Source of the DNA: Methylophaga thalassica
GTDB lineage: Bacteria > Pseudomonadota > Gammaproteobacteria > Nitrosococcales > Methylophagaceae
Direction: 5' to 3'
DNA: 64,000 nucleotides
Assembly (NCBI RefSeq): GCF_030159795.1
Contig: NZ_BSND01000003.1
Location: 372,001-436,000, forward strand
Shown piece after piece: positions 7,259-16,377 of the stretch; the stretch's first letter is position 1; the number at the start of each line of letters is the position of its first letter. A program made the position numbers and the translations under genes. A model generated the notes under the pieces. That model saw only the letters and a program-made list of their open reading frames with translations, was not told the DNA's origin and ran no database searches.

Positions 7259-8813
7259 CGAGCGATTACATTTCCATCAAGCATGTTTTTATCCCATAGA
7301 GTCATTAGACAAGCTCAAAGAGTTTTTATCTGGTATTAAGACTTCTTTTGCGTGGGAGCATGTTGGATTACTTACCGACGAGCGTGTGAAAAATCAGATA
7401 TATATACTGTCATCACAGGAGTTCCAAGCCAGTTTCCGGCTTAACCTATCTGATGAAGAGATTAAGAATGCTCTAACGTTAATAGGTTGTGGGGACAATA
7501 TTGAAGTTCGTCACCTCCAGGGCCGAAACCTTACTCAAGATGAATATGGAACAATAGAGTCACTACTCGAGATATGGAACTCCTGTATTGGCCAATCTAT
7601 AAACTTGTCGGTCAATGACGTTGCCGACTATATCTCCAGGAATATCGAACAGCGACTTAATAAAGGTCGTGGTAAAGAATTCACGCAGCCCACAATTAAT
7701 CAAGTGATTCGTGATAGTCATGGTTACTGTATGTTTGAAGGCTGCGGTGATAGGTTGGATATTGATGATCTGACGGGGGAATCTGGTAACTATTCATATT
7801 TAGCTCACAATGTTGCGTCCTCCGAGAGTGGCCCAAGAGGTATACCTTATCTATCCGAAGAACTTTCTAATGAGCCAGCTAACATCCTGCTTCTGTGCGA
7901 CAAACATCACCGATTAATAGATCGAGTTGCGCGTGCTGATTACCCTGCATCCAGACTTACTCACATGCGATCTGAATTTTCAATCAATGTTGAGAAATTA
8001 CTCGAAGGACTGAGTTTCCTGCCTATACCTGTATTTTCAGTTCTTTGGCCGGTAGGTGGTCAGGTTGTTTCTCCCCCTGAATCAAGAGACATTGCAGGAA
8101 GCTTATCCAGGTTGAGAACTCGTATTAGAGGGTCATTGAATAATCTTAGTGACAATGAACGCCGATACAGAGCCAAACCTGAACGGTTTGCCAAAGAAAT
8201 GGATGAAATTGTCACAGAGGAAGCAGAAACCATAATCAATCAAATAAAAAATTATGGATATCGAGCGGCGCTATTCGCATTTGGGCCAATGCCTGCTTTG
8301 GTAGGATTAGGAGCGAGTCTGGGGAATAAATCTGAAATAACCCCAATGCTCAGATATCGAGATGGAAACTGCTGGATTTGGCCTCAGGATTCTCGGTCTG
8401 AAAGACCTTACGAGGTAAACTGGAAGAACGAAATAGGACAATCATCAGAGGTGACGATCTCTATTGCATTAACTCAATTTCCTGGAGCAATGAAAGGCAC
8501 TGCAACAGCTCTCGGTTACCCTGAGATAGAAATCATAGCCAAGCAAATGGGTAATGCCGCGATCCCACATCCGGAAAACGGGTTGGAATTAAAGAGCGAG
8601 CTTCACGCAATACTACAAAAACTTCATGACCAATTTGCTGTTAAGCGTGTTCACTTGCTGATCTGCGCGTCTAACGCTGCTTGCGTATTCGTTGGGCAAG
8701 CCTTCGATCTCTATCAGCCTGCACTTCTTGTATATGACTTCGATGGCGACGAAATGAGGGCTAAGCTGTCGATAACTCATGTAAAAGGAAAAGTTACTCT
8801 ATCAATACCTTAA
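7251..8813 (+). CDS. cap5: Cap5: HNH-SAVED effector nuclease with a long N-terminal extension
   Basis: A 520-aa protein. The HNH nuclease lies at ~150-225: cysteines 160 and 165 (CMFEGC), His186 in YLAHN, then NILLLCDKHHRLID. The SAVED domain (~265-520) shows ALFAFGPMPALVGLGASL and a late VHLLICASNAACVFVG strand. SAVED binds the cyclic nucleotide and licenses the HNH domain to degrade DNA, killing the infected cell. Described Cap5 proteins start almost at the HNH domain; here about 140 residues precede it. The extension is real: ATG 7251 overlaps the cap3 stop, AAGGA lies eight bases upstream, and no other methionine occurs before residue 161. I cannot assign the extension. Confidence 0.88.
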   Translation: MTDERLHFHQACFYPIESLDKLKEFLSGIKTSFAWEHVGLLTDERVKNQIYILSSQEFQASFRLNLSDEEIKNALTLIGCGDNIEVRHLQGRNLTQDEYGTIESLLEIWNSCIGQSINLSVNDVADYISRNIEQRLNKGRGKEFTQPTINQVIRDSHGYCMFEGCGDRLDIDDLTGESGNYSYLAHNVASSESGPRGIPYLSEELSNEPANILLLCDKHHRLIDRVARADYPASRLTHMRSEFSINVEKLLEGLSFLPIPVFSVLWPVGGQVVSPPESRDIAGSLSRLRTRIRGSLNNLSDNERRYRAKPERFAKEMDEIVTEEAETIINQIKNYGYRAALFAFGPMPALVGLGASLGNKSEITPMLRYRDGNCWIWPQDSRSERPYEVNWKNEIGQSSEVTISIALTQFPGAMKGTATALGYPEIEIIAKQMGNAAIPHPENGLELKSELHAILQKLHDQFAVKRVHLLICASNAACVFVGQAFDLYQPALLVYDFDGDEMRAKLSITHVKGKVTLSIP

Positions 8814-8866
8814 CTTACGAAAACTCTGTTGTTTAGCAAGGGTATAATTTTGATAGACTGATGTTT

Positions 8867-8911
8867 AAAATCGAATGTTGGTACTCAGGTGATGCCTACA
8901 TTCGATTTTTT
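8867..8911 (+). terminator. Terminator of the CBASS operon; rest of the 304-base gap is featureless
   Basis: A perfect 12-bp stem, AAAATCGAATGT (8867-8878) against ACATTCGATTTT (8898-8909), with a 19-nt loop and a short T tract. It begins 54 bases after the cap5 stop. The remainder of the gap (8912-9117) is AT-rich and holds the traF ribosome binding site (GGAG 8108 equivalent at 9108-9111). I see no gene in it. An open frame on the minus strand there overlaps the traF signal-peptide region and looks spurious. Confidence 0.8.
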
Positions 8912-9117
8912 GAGGTAAACGTCCGAAATTTGCTCCTCACAGAAAAATCATCATCAATTTCATCCATGATTCAAATTAAAGTAATTTAAAGGTTTTACCT
9001 ATTTTTGTCGAACACACAGGATAGTCAGAAACACTCACAATTCCTTCATCTATCTGTTCAATCGCTCTAACGTGGATCTTTAGCATGTTAGCTCTATGAA
9101 ATTTTCTGGAGCTGACA

Positions 9118-10062
9118 ATGAGAACGCCTTTGTTACCTTGGTTTATCCTATGGGTGACCATCCCAATCATTATTTTCTTTCTATTCATCTTGCCCGCCCA
9201 TGCTAGTGATGGGCAATTCTATCAGCGTGGTCAGGAAGGCTGGTTTTGGTATCAGGTCATTCCTGAGCCAGCGGAGGATGAAGAGCTTATAAAGCCGGAA
9301 TCTGGTGCGGCAGAGTCGAGTCAGAGCGGGCTAACGCCTTTCAGTGCTGCCTGGTTTCGTGAGCACATGCAGTCGTTCATGGACAAGGCAATTGATGAGC
9401 CGACGAATGAGAATGTCAGGGCTTATCTGTATCTTCAGCGCGTCATGATGGATAAGGGTTCACAGTTTGCTGATGTTAGTCAGCAGGTGGTCATGGGCGA
9501 TCCTGTTTTGGATGAAATCAGTCGTAGACCATTGGCGACTTATGCCGCCAATCGGATGGATCGAGAAGCTGGCGCTCAACGTGATGTAGCTTTAGGTGAA
9601 GTAGCAAAGCGAGCAGGCTTGTTCTTCTTTTATCGTTCGGATTGCCCTTACTGCCATGCTCAAGCACCAATTATTGAGTCCATGGCTTTGAACTACGGTT
9701 TCGAGGTGTTTGCTATTGCTGTCGATGGCTTGCCTTTACCTGGTGGAGAATTTCCAAACTACAAAGTCGATTCAGGACAAGCTCAATCCCTGTCCGTTAC
9801 GACTGTTCCAGCTGTGTTCTTAGTAGACCCGCCTAATGTTATTACTCCAATTGGCCAAGGTGCAATGAGCCTTGATGAGCTCAATAATCGAATCATTCTC
9901 GCAGCCCATCAAGCCGGTTGGATTGACGATCAAACTTACTATGCCACCAGACCTGTTCAGCCCGGCGTGTCACTCGCGATGTCAGCCCAAGAGCTTAACG
10001 AGAAGATATTACAGGACCCTGAGTTCCTTGTTCGCTATCTGCGTGCACAAGGAGGGTTATAA
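9118..10062 (+). CDS. traF: TraF: periplasmic thioredoxin-fold conjugation protein
   Basis: A 314-aa protein. An N-terminal signal peptide (hydrophobic ~5-24, ending near AHAS) directs it to the periplasm. The C-terminal half is a thioredoxin fold with the redox motif CPYC in SDCPYCHAQAP. This is the F-type TraF of type IV secretion, which works with TraH in mating-pair formation and pilus assembly. ATG 9118 has GGAG six bases upstream. It lies two bases before traH, matching the traF-traH-traG operon of SXT/R391 elements. Confidence 0.92.
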   Translation: MRTPLLPWFILWVTIPIIIFFLFILPAHASDGQFYQRGQEGWFWYQVIPEPAEDEELIKPESGAAESSQSGLTPFSAAWFREHMQSFMDKAIDEPTNENVRAYLYLQRVMMDKGSQFADVSQQVVMGDPVLDEISRRPLATYAANRMDREAGAQRDVALGEVAKRAGLFFFYRSDCPYCHAQAPIIESMALNYGFEVFAIAVDGLPLPGGEFPNYKVDSGQAQSLSVTTVPAVFLVDPPNVITPIGQGAMSLDELNNRIILAAHQAGWIDDQTYYATRPVQPGVSLAMSAQELNEKILQDPEFLVRYLRAQGGL

Positions 10063-10064
10063 CA

Positions 10065-11453
10065 ATGAAAAAAGTATTCCGAGTATCGCTAATCGCCTGT
10101 GCGATTGGTTTTTCATCTATGAGCCAAGCAAGCTTGCAACAGGAGATGAATCAGTTGTTTGGTTCAATGACCAACACCACTGCGCCTGGTGTATTCGAGA
10201 GTCAGCGGCGTGGCGTTATATCTGGTGGAAGCGTTGTTGTCCGTAACAGGATCATGAACGAGAACCTCGTCTCAATGGTGCCTCCGTCATTCCAAGCAGG
10301 TTGTGGCGGCATTGATATGTTCGCTGGAAGTTTGTCATTTGTTAATGCAGATCAGTTTGTTCAATTACTTCGCTCTGTAGCGGCAAATGCCAAGGGATAC
10401 GCATTCCAATTAGCGCTCAGTGCTATGTGTGAGAAATGCTCTCAGCACATGGAGACACTGCAAAAGAAAATCCAGCAGTTGAACGAGTATTTTGGCAATT
10501 CCTGTCAAATGGCTCAGGGAGTCGTGAACGATACCCTGGCTGCTTTTGGTAAAAAGGGGCAAACAGAAGCCAGCATGTTGAGCTCACTTAAAGGGGCTGG
10601 AGACATTTTTACCAGTTGGAGTGAGTCCAATGGTAAGAACCCTTATGAGAACGCTTCAAGTGTCGCGGCATCTGATGTGAACAAAACAATTAAAGGTAAC
10701 TTGGTCTGGCGAGCACTGAAACGTCACTCGGCATCAAGCTGGTTTGCATCGGGGGATGATCGTTTTCTTGAAGCGGTTATGTCGGTGACTGGTTCGATCA
10801 TCGTTGGTGATTTGGCTAATGCGGCTGATGGTCAAGGTAAAGCCCCAAAACTGACCAGACTGAATGGCAATAAAGTGACTATTGAGCATCTAATTCATGG
10901 CGGTAACGTCGCTATGTACCGATGTGACACAGTGACACAAGACGGCTGTCTGAATCCGACAATCACTAACGTGACCCTAACCGGGTTATCAACCCAGGTA
11001 GAAAATTTACTTCTAGGTACAGGTTCTAGTAACGGCATTATTTTTAAGTTTGCTCGAAATACAGGGGCTGCTAGCACCACCGAAAAGGCTTTTATGACCT
11101 CGGCTCCCGCGAGCATTGGCGGCATGATTCGAACACTTTCTGCATTAAATGAAGGTGCCGCTAGGTCGTTTGCTTCACGGGCAGCACCATTTATTGCTGT
11201 TGAGATGGCCCGGGCATTGGTTGAAGACATGCTCAACGCAGCTAGAAGCACCTCTGGTGTGGAAGATCATGCCTATGCGAAGTTGTTAACCGAAGACCTT
11301 GAACGTGCACGTCGCCAAATCAATGAGGAGTACGCCGCGTTACAGCGAAGATACGGTTCAGAGCAAGAATTACTGGCACATTTTAATCAGGTGATTCAGA
11401 CCATTCGCAAACAGCGTTATTACACCGTTAAATCTACGGCGCTGGGGGAATAG
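10065..11453 (+). CDS. traH: TraH: conjugative pilus assembly / mating-pair formation protein
   Basis: A 462-aa protein with a signal peptide (cleavage near SQAS). A conserved cysteine-containing region follows (GCGGIDMFAGSLSF; CEKC), typical of F-type TraH. The C-terminal part is predicted helical and charged, in line with a coiled coil. TraH acts in the outer-membrane/periplasmic part of the conjugation channel together with TraF. It starts two bases after traF with AGGAGG upstream and ends three bases before traG. Confidence 0.92.
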   Translation: MKKVFRVSLIACAIGFSSMSQASLQQEMNQLFGSMTNTTAPGVFESQRRGVISGGSVVVRNRIMNENLVSMVPPSFQAGCGGIDMFAGSLSFVNADQFVQLLRSVAANAKGYAFQLALSAMCEKCSQHMETLQKKIQQLNEYFGNSCQMAQGVVNDTLAAFGKKGQTEASMLSSLKGAGDIFTSWSESNGKNPYENASSVAASDVNKTIKGNLVWRALKRHSASSWFASGDDRFLEAVMSVTGSIIVGDLANAADGQGKAPKLTRLNGNKVTIEHLIHGGNVAMYRCDTVTQDGCLNPTITNVTLTGLSTQVENLLLGTGSSNGIIFKFARNTGAASTTEKAFMTSAPASIGGMIRTLSALNEGAARSFASRAAPFIAVEMARALVEDMLNAARSTSGVEDHAYAKLLTEDLERARRQINEEYAALQRRYGSEQELLAHFNQVIQTIRKQRYYTVKSTALGE

Positions 11454-11456
11454 ATA

Positions 11457-14400
11457 ATGTGGGAAATCTATTCTATCGGGGATTCGGCTTTTTTAGAGCA
11501 GGTCCTGAATGCTGTCGCGATGATCACTGGTACAGGCGACTTTACTTCAATGGTTCGGATTGGCTTGCTCATTGGGGTATTGATGGTCTCTGTTCAGGCC
11601 TTAATGCAAGGTGGCCGTGGGATTAACTTTCAACACGTTTTAGTCTCATGGCTAGTCTTTGCAACCATGTTTGGACCCAGTACCCGAGTGAGCATTGAGG
11701 ATGCGTACACGGGACAAGTTCGAGTGGTTGATAATGTGCCCATCGGTGTTGCTGCCGCAGGCAGTACGATTTCGACTGTTGGCTTTCAAATCACACGATT
11801 GTTTGAAACGGCGTTCTCAACTCCCGCCATGACGGAATACGGCTTTGCATCCAGTTTACAGTCACTGATTAAAGTGAGAAAACAGGTGATGGATCGCTCT
11901 GGTTTGGGTGATGCAAATCGTGTCGCCGGTTCGGACATCGAGCAATCGTGGTTTAACTACATCAAAGAGTGCACCTTGATTGGTATCGACATTGGCCAAA
12001 AGAACCTCGATCAGGTGCTGAGTGATCCTAACCCGATGACTGCGATTAGGTTTGATTCGCGCATTTATGGCACTCGAATCATGCTCAGTGGTAGCAGTAG
12101 CGATCTGGACTGCACCGATGCCTATAGCCAACTGAAACTCATGACAGAATCAACCTTCATTCCAAGGCTTAAACAGGTTCTGTCAGCCTCATTGGGGACT
12201 TCGTCAGCAACGGATACTGATGACGTTATCCGAAATGCACTGAATAACCTTGGTTTGGCTTCAGTAAACACCCAAGAGTACATGACCGCGTCGGTGCTTT
12301 TGCCTATTTATGAGCAAAGCGTGACGGGCAAGTATATGGATGATCAAGCTTTCACCGCAGCCGTCATGGTTAACCAAGCGATTGAGCAGCGCAATACACA
12401 ATGGGCGGCGGAGCAGACCCTGTTCCAAAGTATCGTTCGTCCGATGATGACGTTTTTTGAGGGTTTCATTTACGCCATCACCCCATTGATGGCCTTTGTG
12501 ATTGCCCTTGGCCAAATCGGGATGCGAATGGCCGGGAAGTACTTGTTAATCCTGCTTTGGATTCAACTTTGGATGCCTGTCATGGCCATCATTAACCTAT
12601 ATATCCATTTAACCGTTGCTGGGAAAATGTCGGCTCTTGATGCCTTTGCAGGTACAGAAGTGCCATCTTTTGCTGGGATGATGCAGATGGATTCAGTGCT
12701 GCAAACCTGGATAGCTACTGGCGGCATGTTGGCGTCGAGTGTTCCGGCGATTTCGCTCATGCTCGTGTATGGCTCAGCAATAACCGCTACCCACTTGGCT
12801 GGACGTCTTCAAAACGGTGATGCCATTGATGAAAAGATGGCAAGTCCAGATGTCGCGAAAAATGCCCCGGTGATGCAATCACAGTCAATGTTCCAAAATT
12901 CAGCCCTCACAGGTTCTGCTATGACCGGCGCGTCAAACCTACTAAGCAGTTTCTCTGTCGGAAATGCGGTGGGTTCAATGGTCGGTTCTGCAAAAGAATC
13001 CATGACTCAGGCAACTCAAGCCTTTAGCCGTCAAGTTGGCAATACCATGAGTCGAACTTTTGGTGAAAAGCTAAGTTACGACAACCTTTCTTCGGTTGGA
13101 CGTCAGATCGGTTCTTCTAATTCCGCATCTAGCGCCGTTGTTAATCAGGTTACTGATGACCTGCAAACTCGGTATGGTTTTGGAGACGATAAAAAAGATG
13201 CTGTACGTGGCTTGGTATCGGGCGTGTTATCGGGAGGCCTTAGGGTCGGTGGAGATGGAACCATTACAAATACCGGTGATAAAGAAGTAGCAGATAAAGG
13301 GTTCTTGGGAAGATTACTTGGTACAGGGGGGAATGACTCCCCACAAGGCAACCTACCAGGAATGGATAAGCCAGATTCATCTCGTGTACCAAAACTATCA
13401 AGGGTACGAGCTGGGTTGGATCTAGGTGGTAACTTTAGTGGCCAAGTTGAGTCGTCAGAAGGCAGTTCTCGGTCTACGACCGCAAATACGCTCACTGGGG
13501 AGATGCAAAGCTTGGCATCGAGTGATTCACGACGTGCTGAGTTTCGCGATGCCATGGTTAAGGACCTTTCAGATTCAAGACGTTCTGGCGTTGAAATGTC
13601 GTTGTCTAACCAAGACTATCAGTCACTTCAGAGTTCAGCACAAGACGTTATCACGGCATCAAACCGCTTTAGTGAGCTTGATCAGGCCAGCTACAGTCTA
13701 TCAGGACAAAGGAACACGGATGGTGCAACGTTAACTCGATTAGCAGCGGATAATCCTGATGTCATGGATTATTTAGGTCGCTATATGAACCAGCATGTTG
13801 AAGCAGGTAACCGATTACGTGAAAACCTTCCAATGTATCAGCGCTTGCTACCTGATGATAATCAGGCGTATGTGGCCGCAGCTATGGAGTCTTTAACCTA
13901 TAGCAACTCATCGACGCCCGCTGAACGCGACAATGATTATCAAGCAGCAATGACTGTTATGGCCATGGCTACCGGAGCCGATTTACGATCAATTCAACCG
14001 CGCTCTAATGAAGGCTTGTCATCAGCTGCACCTACTTTTGGTGGCACTCAAAGCCAAGTGGAATCGGGTGTATTGGGCGGCTACGAGGATGCTGCAACTG
14101 TTCAAACTCAGTTCAACGCAGCTCAATCAGCTTACCAAACTAATTTGTCTGGTGTTGATGGACAACTAAATGCGCATCAACAACAAGCCCAACAGGCCGT
14201 AGTTTCTGACACAAGTACCTATCAATCTGGACTAAACAGTGAAGCTGGGTCTCAGTGGCGAGCACGCATTATGGCTGATGATAGCGGAGTTTCTGGTGCT
14301 GAAATGTTCTTCAACAGCGCCAGTGCTATTGGTGATTTCAGTGGCAAGCATACTGATGCAGCACTGCATACCTTGAATCACTTTGGCGAAGACTATGAGA

Positions 14401-15026
14401 GTTACAAAGAACAAGCGCTTGAAGATCCTGGCTCACGAGGTTTCTTGCACAATGCAACGGTGGCCAGTAAATCAACCTGGGATGGCTTAAAAGCAGCCGT
14501 TGACGCCGGAACCTCTTTGGAAAATCCATTGACGGCGTTTAATGATGCATTCAGTGGATCGAGTTCGCAGTATGCCTCCGAAGTAAACTGGGGTACTAAG
14601 TCTGAAGCCATGTTGGCTGGGGCATTCGGTGCGGCAGTTAACAATCGATATGGTGAGTTCTTAGAACAGTATGCCGATGATTTTAAACAGGAAGCATACA
14701 GCGAAGGGCAGAGAATGGGATTGACCCCGATTCAAAGTCAAGTGTTCGCTCAAGCTTTCAATGAAGGTTTGGCGGGGCGCGTTTTCAACTCTGAAGATTC
14801 ATCGAGTTGGTCGCCTGAAATGCTTGGTCTAAGGGAGCAAATGCTAAATGAGTATCGTCAAAAAGATGAGAGCGGTGCTTACATCCCCGACAGTGTGTCC
14901 GAAGAAGATAAAGCATTTGTGGATAAGCAGATTGCAGTGATCTCAAATGCATCCCTTGCGGGAGATTATGCTCAGAACAACTTGATCGATATTAGGGCCT
15001 ATAACCAGGCTTCAGGAAGGAACTAA
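11457..15026 (+). CDS. traG: TraG: mating-pair stabilisation and entry-exclusion target
   Basis: A 1189-aa inner-membrane protein. Hydrophobic helices occur at ~32-50, ~60-72, ~332-353, ~360-390 and ~420-448. A long polar region (~450-1189), rich in Ser, Gln and Asn, follows. In this ICE family TraG of the donor is recognised by Eex of the recipient. A three-residue stretch at 606-608 sets the exclusion group. I recall P-G-E for SXT (S group) and T-D-D for R391 (R group). Here the codons at 13272-13280 read T-G-D. The gene follows traH by three bases and ends in a terminator shared with eex. Confidence 0.93.
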   Translation: MWEIYSIGDSAFLEQVLNAVAMITGTGDFTSMVRIGLLIGVLMVSVQALMQGGRGINFQHVLVSWLVFATMFGPSTRVSIEDAYTGQVRVVDNVPIGVAAAGSTISTVGFQITRLFETAFSTPAMTEYGFASSLQSLIKVRKQVMDRSGLGDANRVAGSDIEQSWFNYIKECTLIGIDIGQKNLDQVLSDPNPMTAIRFDSRIYGTRIMLSGSSSDLDCTDAYSQLKLMTESTFIPRLKQVLSASLGTSSATDTDDVIRNALNNLGLASVNTQEYMTASVLLPIYEQSVTGKYMDDQAFTAAVMVNQAIEQRNTQWAAEQTLFQSIVRPMMTFFEGFIYAITPLMAFVIALGQIGMRMAGKYLLILLWIQLWMPVMAIINLYIHLTVAGKMSALDAFAGTEVPSFAGMMQMDSVLQTWIATGGMLASSVPAISLMLVYGSAITATHLAGRLQNGDAIDEKMASPDVAKNAPVMQSQSMFQNSALTGSAMTGASNLLSSFSVGNAVGSMVGSAKESMTQATQAFSRQVGNTMSRTFGEKLSYDNLSSVGRQIGSSNSASSAVVNQVTDDLQTRYGFGDDKKDAVRGLVSGVLSGGLRVGGDGTITNTGDKEVADKGFLGRLLGTGGNDSPQGNLPGMDKPDSSRVPKLSRVRAGLDLGGNFSGQVESSEGSSRSTTANTLTGEMQSLASSDSRRAEFRDAMVKDLSDSRRSGVEMSLSNQDYQSLQSSAQDVITASNRFSELDQASYSLSGQRNTDGATLTRLAADNPDVMDYLGRYMNQHVEAGNRLRENLPMYQRLLPDDNQAYVAAAMESLTYSNSSTPAERDNDYQAAMTVMAMATGADLRSIQPRSNEGLSSAAPTFGGTQSQVESGVLGGYEDAATVQTQFNAAQSAYQTNLSGVDGQLNAHQQQAQQAVVSDTSTYQSGLNSEAGSQWRARIMADDSGVSGAEMFFNSASAIGDFSGKHTDAALHTLNHFGEDYESYKEQALEDPGSRGFLHNATVASKSTWDGLKAAVDAGTSLENPLTAFNDAFSGSSSQYASEVNWGTKSEAMLAGAFGAAVNNRYGEFLEQYADDFKQEAYSEGQRMGLTPIQSQVFAQAFNEGLAGRVFNSEDSSSWSPEMLGLREQMLNEYRQKDESGAYIPDSVSEEDKAFVDKQIAVISNASLAGDYAQNNLIDIRAYNQASGRN

Positions 15027-15036
15027 AAACAGAAGG

Positions 15037-15068
15037 TAGCCAGCTTGTGATGGGCTGGCTATTTTTTT
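15037..15068. terminator. Bidirectional terminator between traG and eex
   Basis: The stem TAGCCAGC (15037-15044) pairs with GCTGGCTA (15054-15061). It has a 9-nt loop and is followed by seven T. It starts 10 bases after the traG stop and overlaps the last codons of the convergent eex gene, so it may also serve that gene in part. Confidence 0.8.
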
Positions 15069-15490
15069 GGCCTTTTGGGGAGGATAGATGAGCGACCGTC
15101 TGCAAATTCGTTTACCCAGTACCAATATTTTTTTTCGCTCAGGCTTAGTTCTCGCCCGGTATCTTTCAGTTGTCTTTGAAATAAATGGATTAGTCCGCTT
15201 AAGCCTAAGAAAGCTAAACCGACACATAAAATTGCCCAACTCGCTTGCCAATATGCGATTGCTAAAAACATAGTGGTGATGGTTATAAGGCCGATAGGAC
15301 TAGCAGTTGCTTTGAATCCCAAGTAGCTGAAAAAAACGACGGTGCAGAACAGAAATGGCAAAGCCGCTAACTTGGCAGATGCCGTTAATATTTCTGATGG
15401 AAAGAAATGAGCCGCAGCCAAAGTCGCCAGAAAAAGCCCCAGTGATATAAACCAGCAGCGTGCTGGTAAAGATTTAAGTAAGTTTGTCAT
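15059..15490 (-). CDS. eex: Eex: entry-exclusion inner-membrane protein
   Basis: A 143-aa protein, the length I recall for SXT/R391 Eex. Hydrophobic segments lie at ~12-30, ~38-57, ~62-80 and ~85-104. A charged C-terminal tail (RQLKDTGRELSLSEKKYWYW...) is expected on the cytoplasmic side and is the part known to interact functionally with TraG. The start ATG 15490 is preferred over a GTG 24 bases upstream, since it gives the family length. The location directly after and facing traG is the family arrangement. It blocks entry of a second element of the same exclusion group. Confidence 0.82.
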   Translation of the reverse strand: MTNLLKSLPARCWFISLGLFLATLAAAHFFPSEILTASAKLAALPFLFCTVVFFSYLGFKATASPIGLITITTMFLAIAYWQASWAILCVGLAFLGLSGLIHLFQRQLKDTGRELSLSEKKYWYWVNEFADGRSSILPKRPKK

Positions 15491-15547
15491 CTTCTTCGTA
15501 CTCTCAAAGTGCACGGGCGGTGCACAATCAAATCATGCATCAGCATG

Positions 15548-16081
15548 TTAGTTCTCAAAAAGTGCTCTAGTGGTTTGCTCGGCCATAATCTCACACACAG
15601 GGCATTTAAGCTGAATGCGCTGTTGTGATACCGTCAAATACAGACTGCCGCATCGACACCGGTGTAAGGATGCAAGCTGTGATCTTAAATCACGAGCTAG
15701 AACCCAACCTTCATTGATGGTCAGTTTTTTCCAGGGGATCTCAGCTGGAAGATCTGCTTCTTCTCTTGCAACCAAATACGCATCGTAAGCCTTCATCAAA
15801 GCATCGATATTTAATTGCTTGTAGACATTATCACCACCAATATTGACATAAAGCGCCATCAGCAGAGAGCCTTCAACTAATGCTCTTCTGCTTTTAACGA
15901 TGGCATCAGATTCTGGCAATTGACCAGGACAAGGTGACTTGCCAGTCACTTCTTTGTGAAGCCTTCTGATAATGTGGATTGGCAAACCTGTATCGAGCGC
16001 GATAATGGTTGTTCGAAATCCGTATTTAATAAGCAGCGAGGCTCGGGTAAACAGCTCACTTTTGGACAGGTTATCAATCAT
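15548..16081 (-). CDS. setC: SetC: FlhC-like transcriptional activator of ICE transfer
   Basis: A 177-aa protein resembling flagellar master regulator FlhC. It has an N-terminal helical/HTH part (TTIIALDTGLPIHIIRRLHKE) and a C-terminal zinc-binding set of four cysteines (CRC and CPVC). With SetD it forms the activator that turns on int, xis and tra genes of SXT/R391 elements. The start codon overlaps the setD stop (ATGA), so the two are translationally coupled, as expected for subunits of one complex. It is the last gene of the leftward operon driven from the setR/croS control region. Confidence 0.9.
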   Translation of the reverse strand: MIDNLSKSELFTRASLLIKYGFRTTIIALDTGLPIHIIRRLHKEVTGKSPCPGQLPESDAIVKSRRALVEGSLLMALYVNIGGDNVYKQLNIDALMKAYDAYLVAREEADLPAEIPWKKLTINEGWVLARDLRSQLASLHRCRCGSLYLTVSQQRIQLKCPVCEIMAEQTTRALFEN

Positions 16082-16377
16082 GCATCCCCCTTGTTGTTTA
16101 AGGTTGATAATAAATAAGCGATTCTTGGGATACCTGTGCCTTTGCTCTTCACCATCTCAATCAGTTGGCTTTGGTTACCCCTTGGTTGAAACAGCATGAA
16201 TGATGAGGTCGCCACTCGTTGCAGGTCGTCAACACCAGCATTAATCAGAGCATCAACCACATCGCGTGTAAGTCCAAAGCGCAAGACCGCCTCTTGCGGA
16301 TCAATTCGCGCTAATTCTCGTGCTGCGTGTAGGTACGCCAAATTTAATTGATAGAAGTCTTGTTGATTGGTTGTCAT
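16078..16377 (-). CDS. setD: SetD: FlhD-like partner of SetC
   Basis: A 99-aa protein with the FlhD-type N-terminus (LNLAYLHAARELARIDPQEA) followed by a helical DNA-binding part. It acts with SetC as a heteromeric activator of conjugation and excision genes. The start ATG 16377 has GGAGG seven bases upstream and overlaps the stop of the transglycosylase gene by four bases. It is repressed indirectly by SetR through the leftward promoter and released after DNA damage. Confidence 0.88.
   Translation of the reverse strand: MTTNQQDFYQLNLAYLHAARELARIDPQEAVLRFGLTRDVVDALINAGVDDLQRVATSSFMLFQPRGNQSQLIEMVKSKGTGIPRIAYLLSTLNNKGDA

Noticed and set aside
8976-9188. 70-aa open frame on the minus strand before traF
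   Set aside because: It overlaps the traF ribosome site and signal-peptide codons, lacks a Shine-Dalgarno and has no recognisable features.
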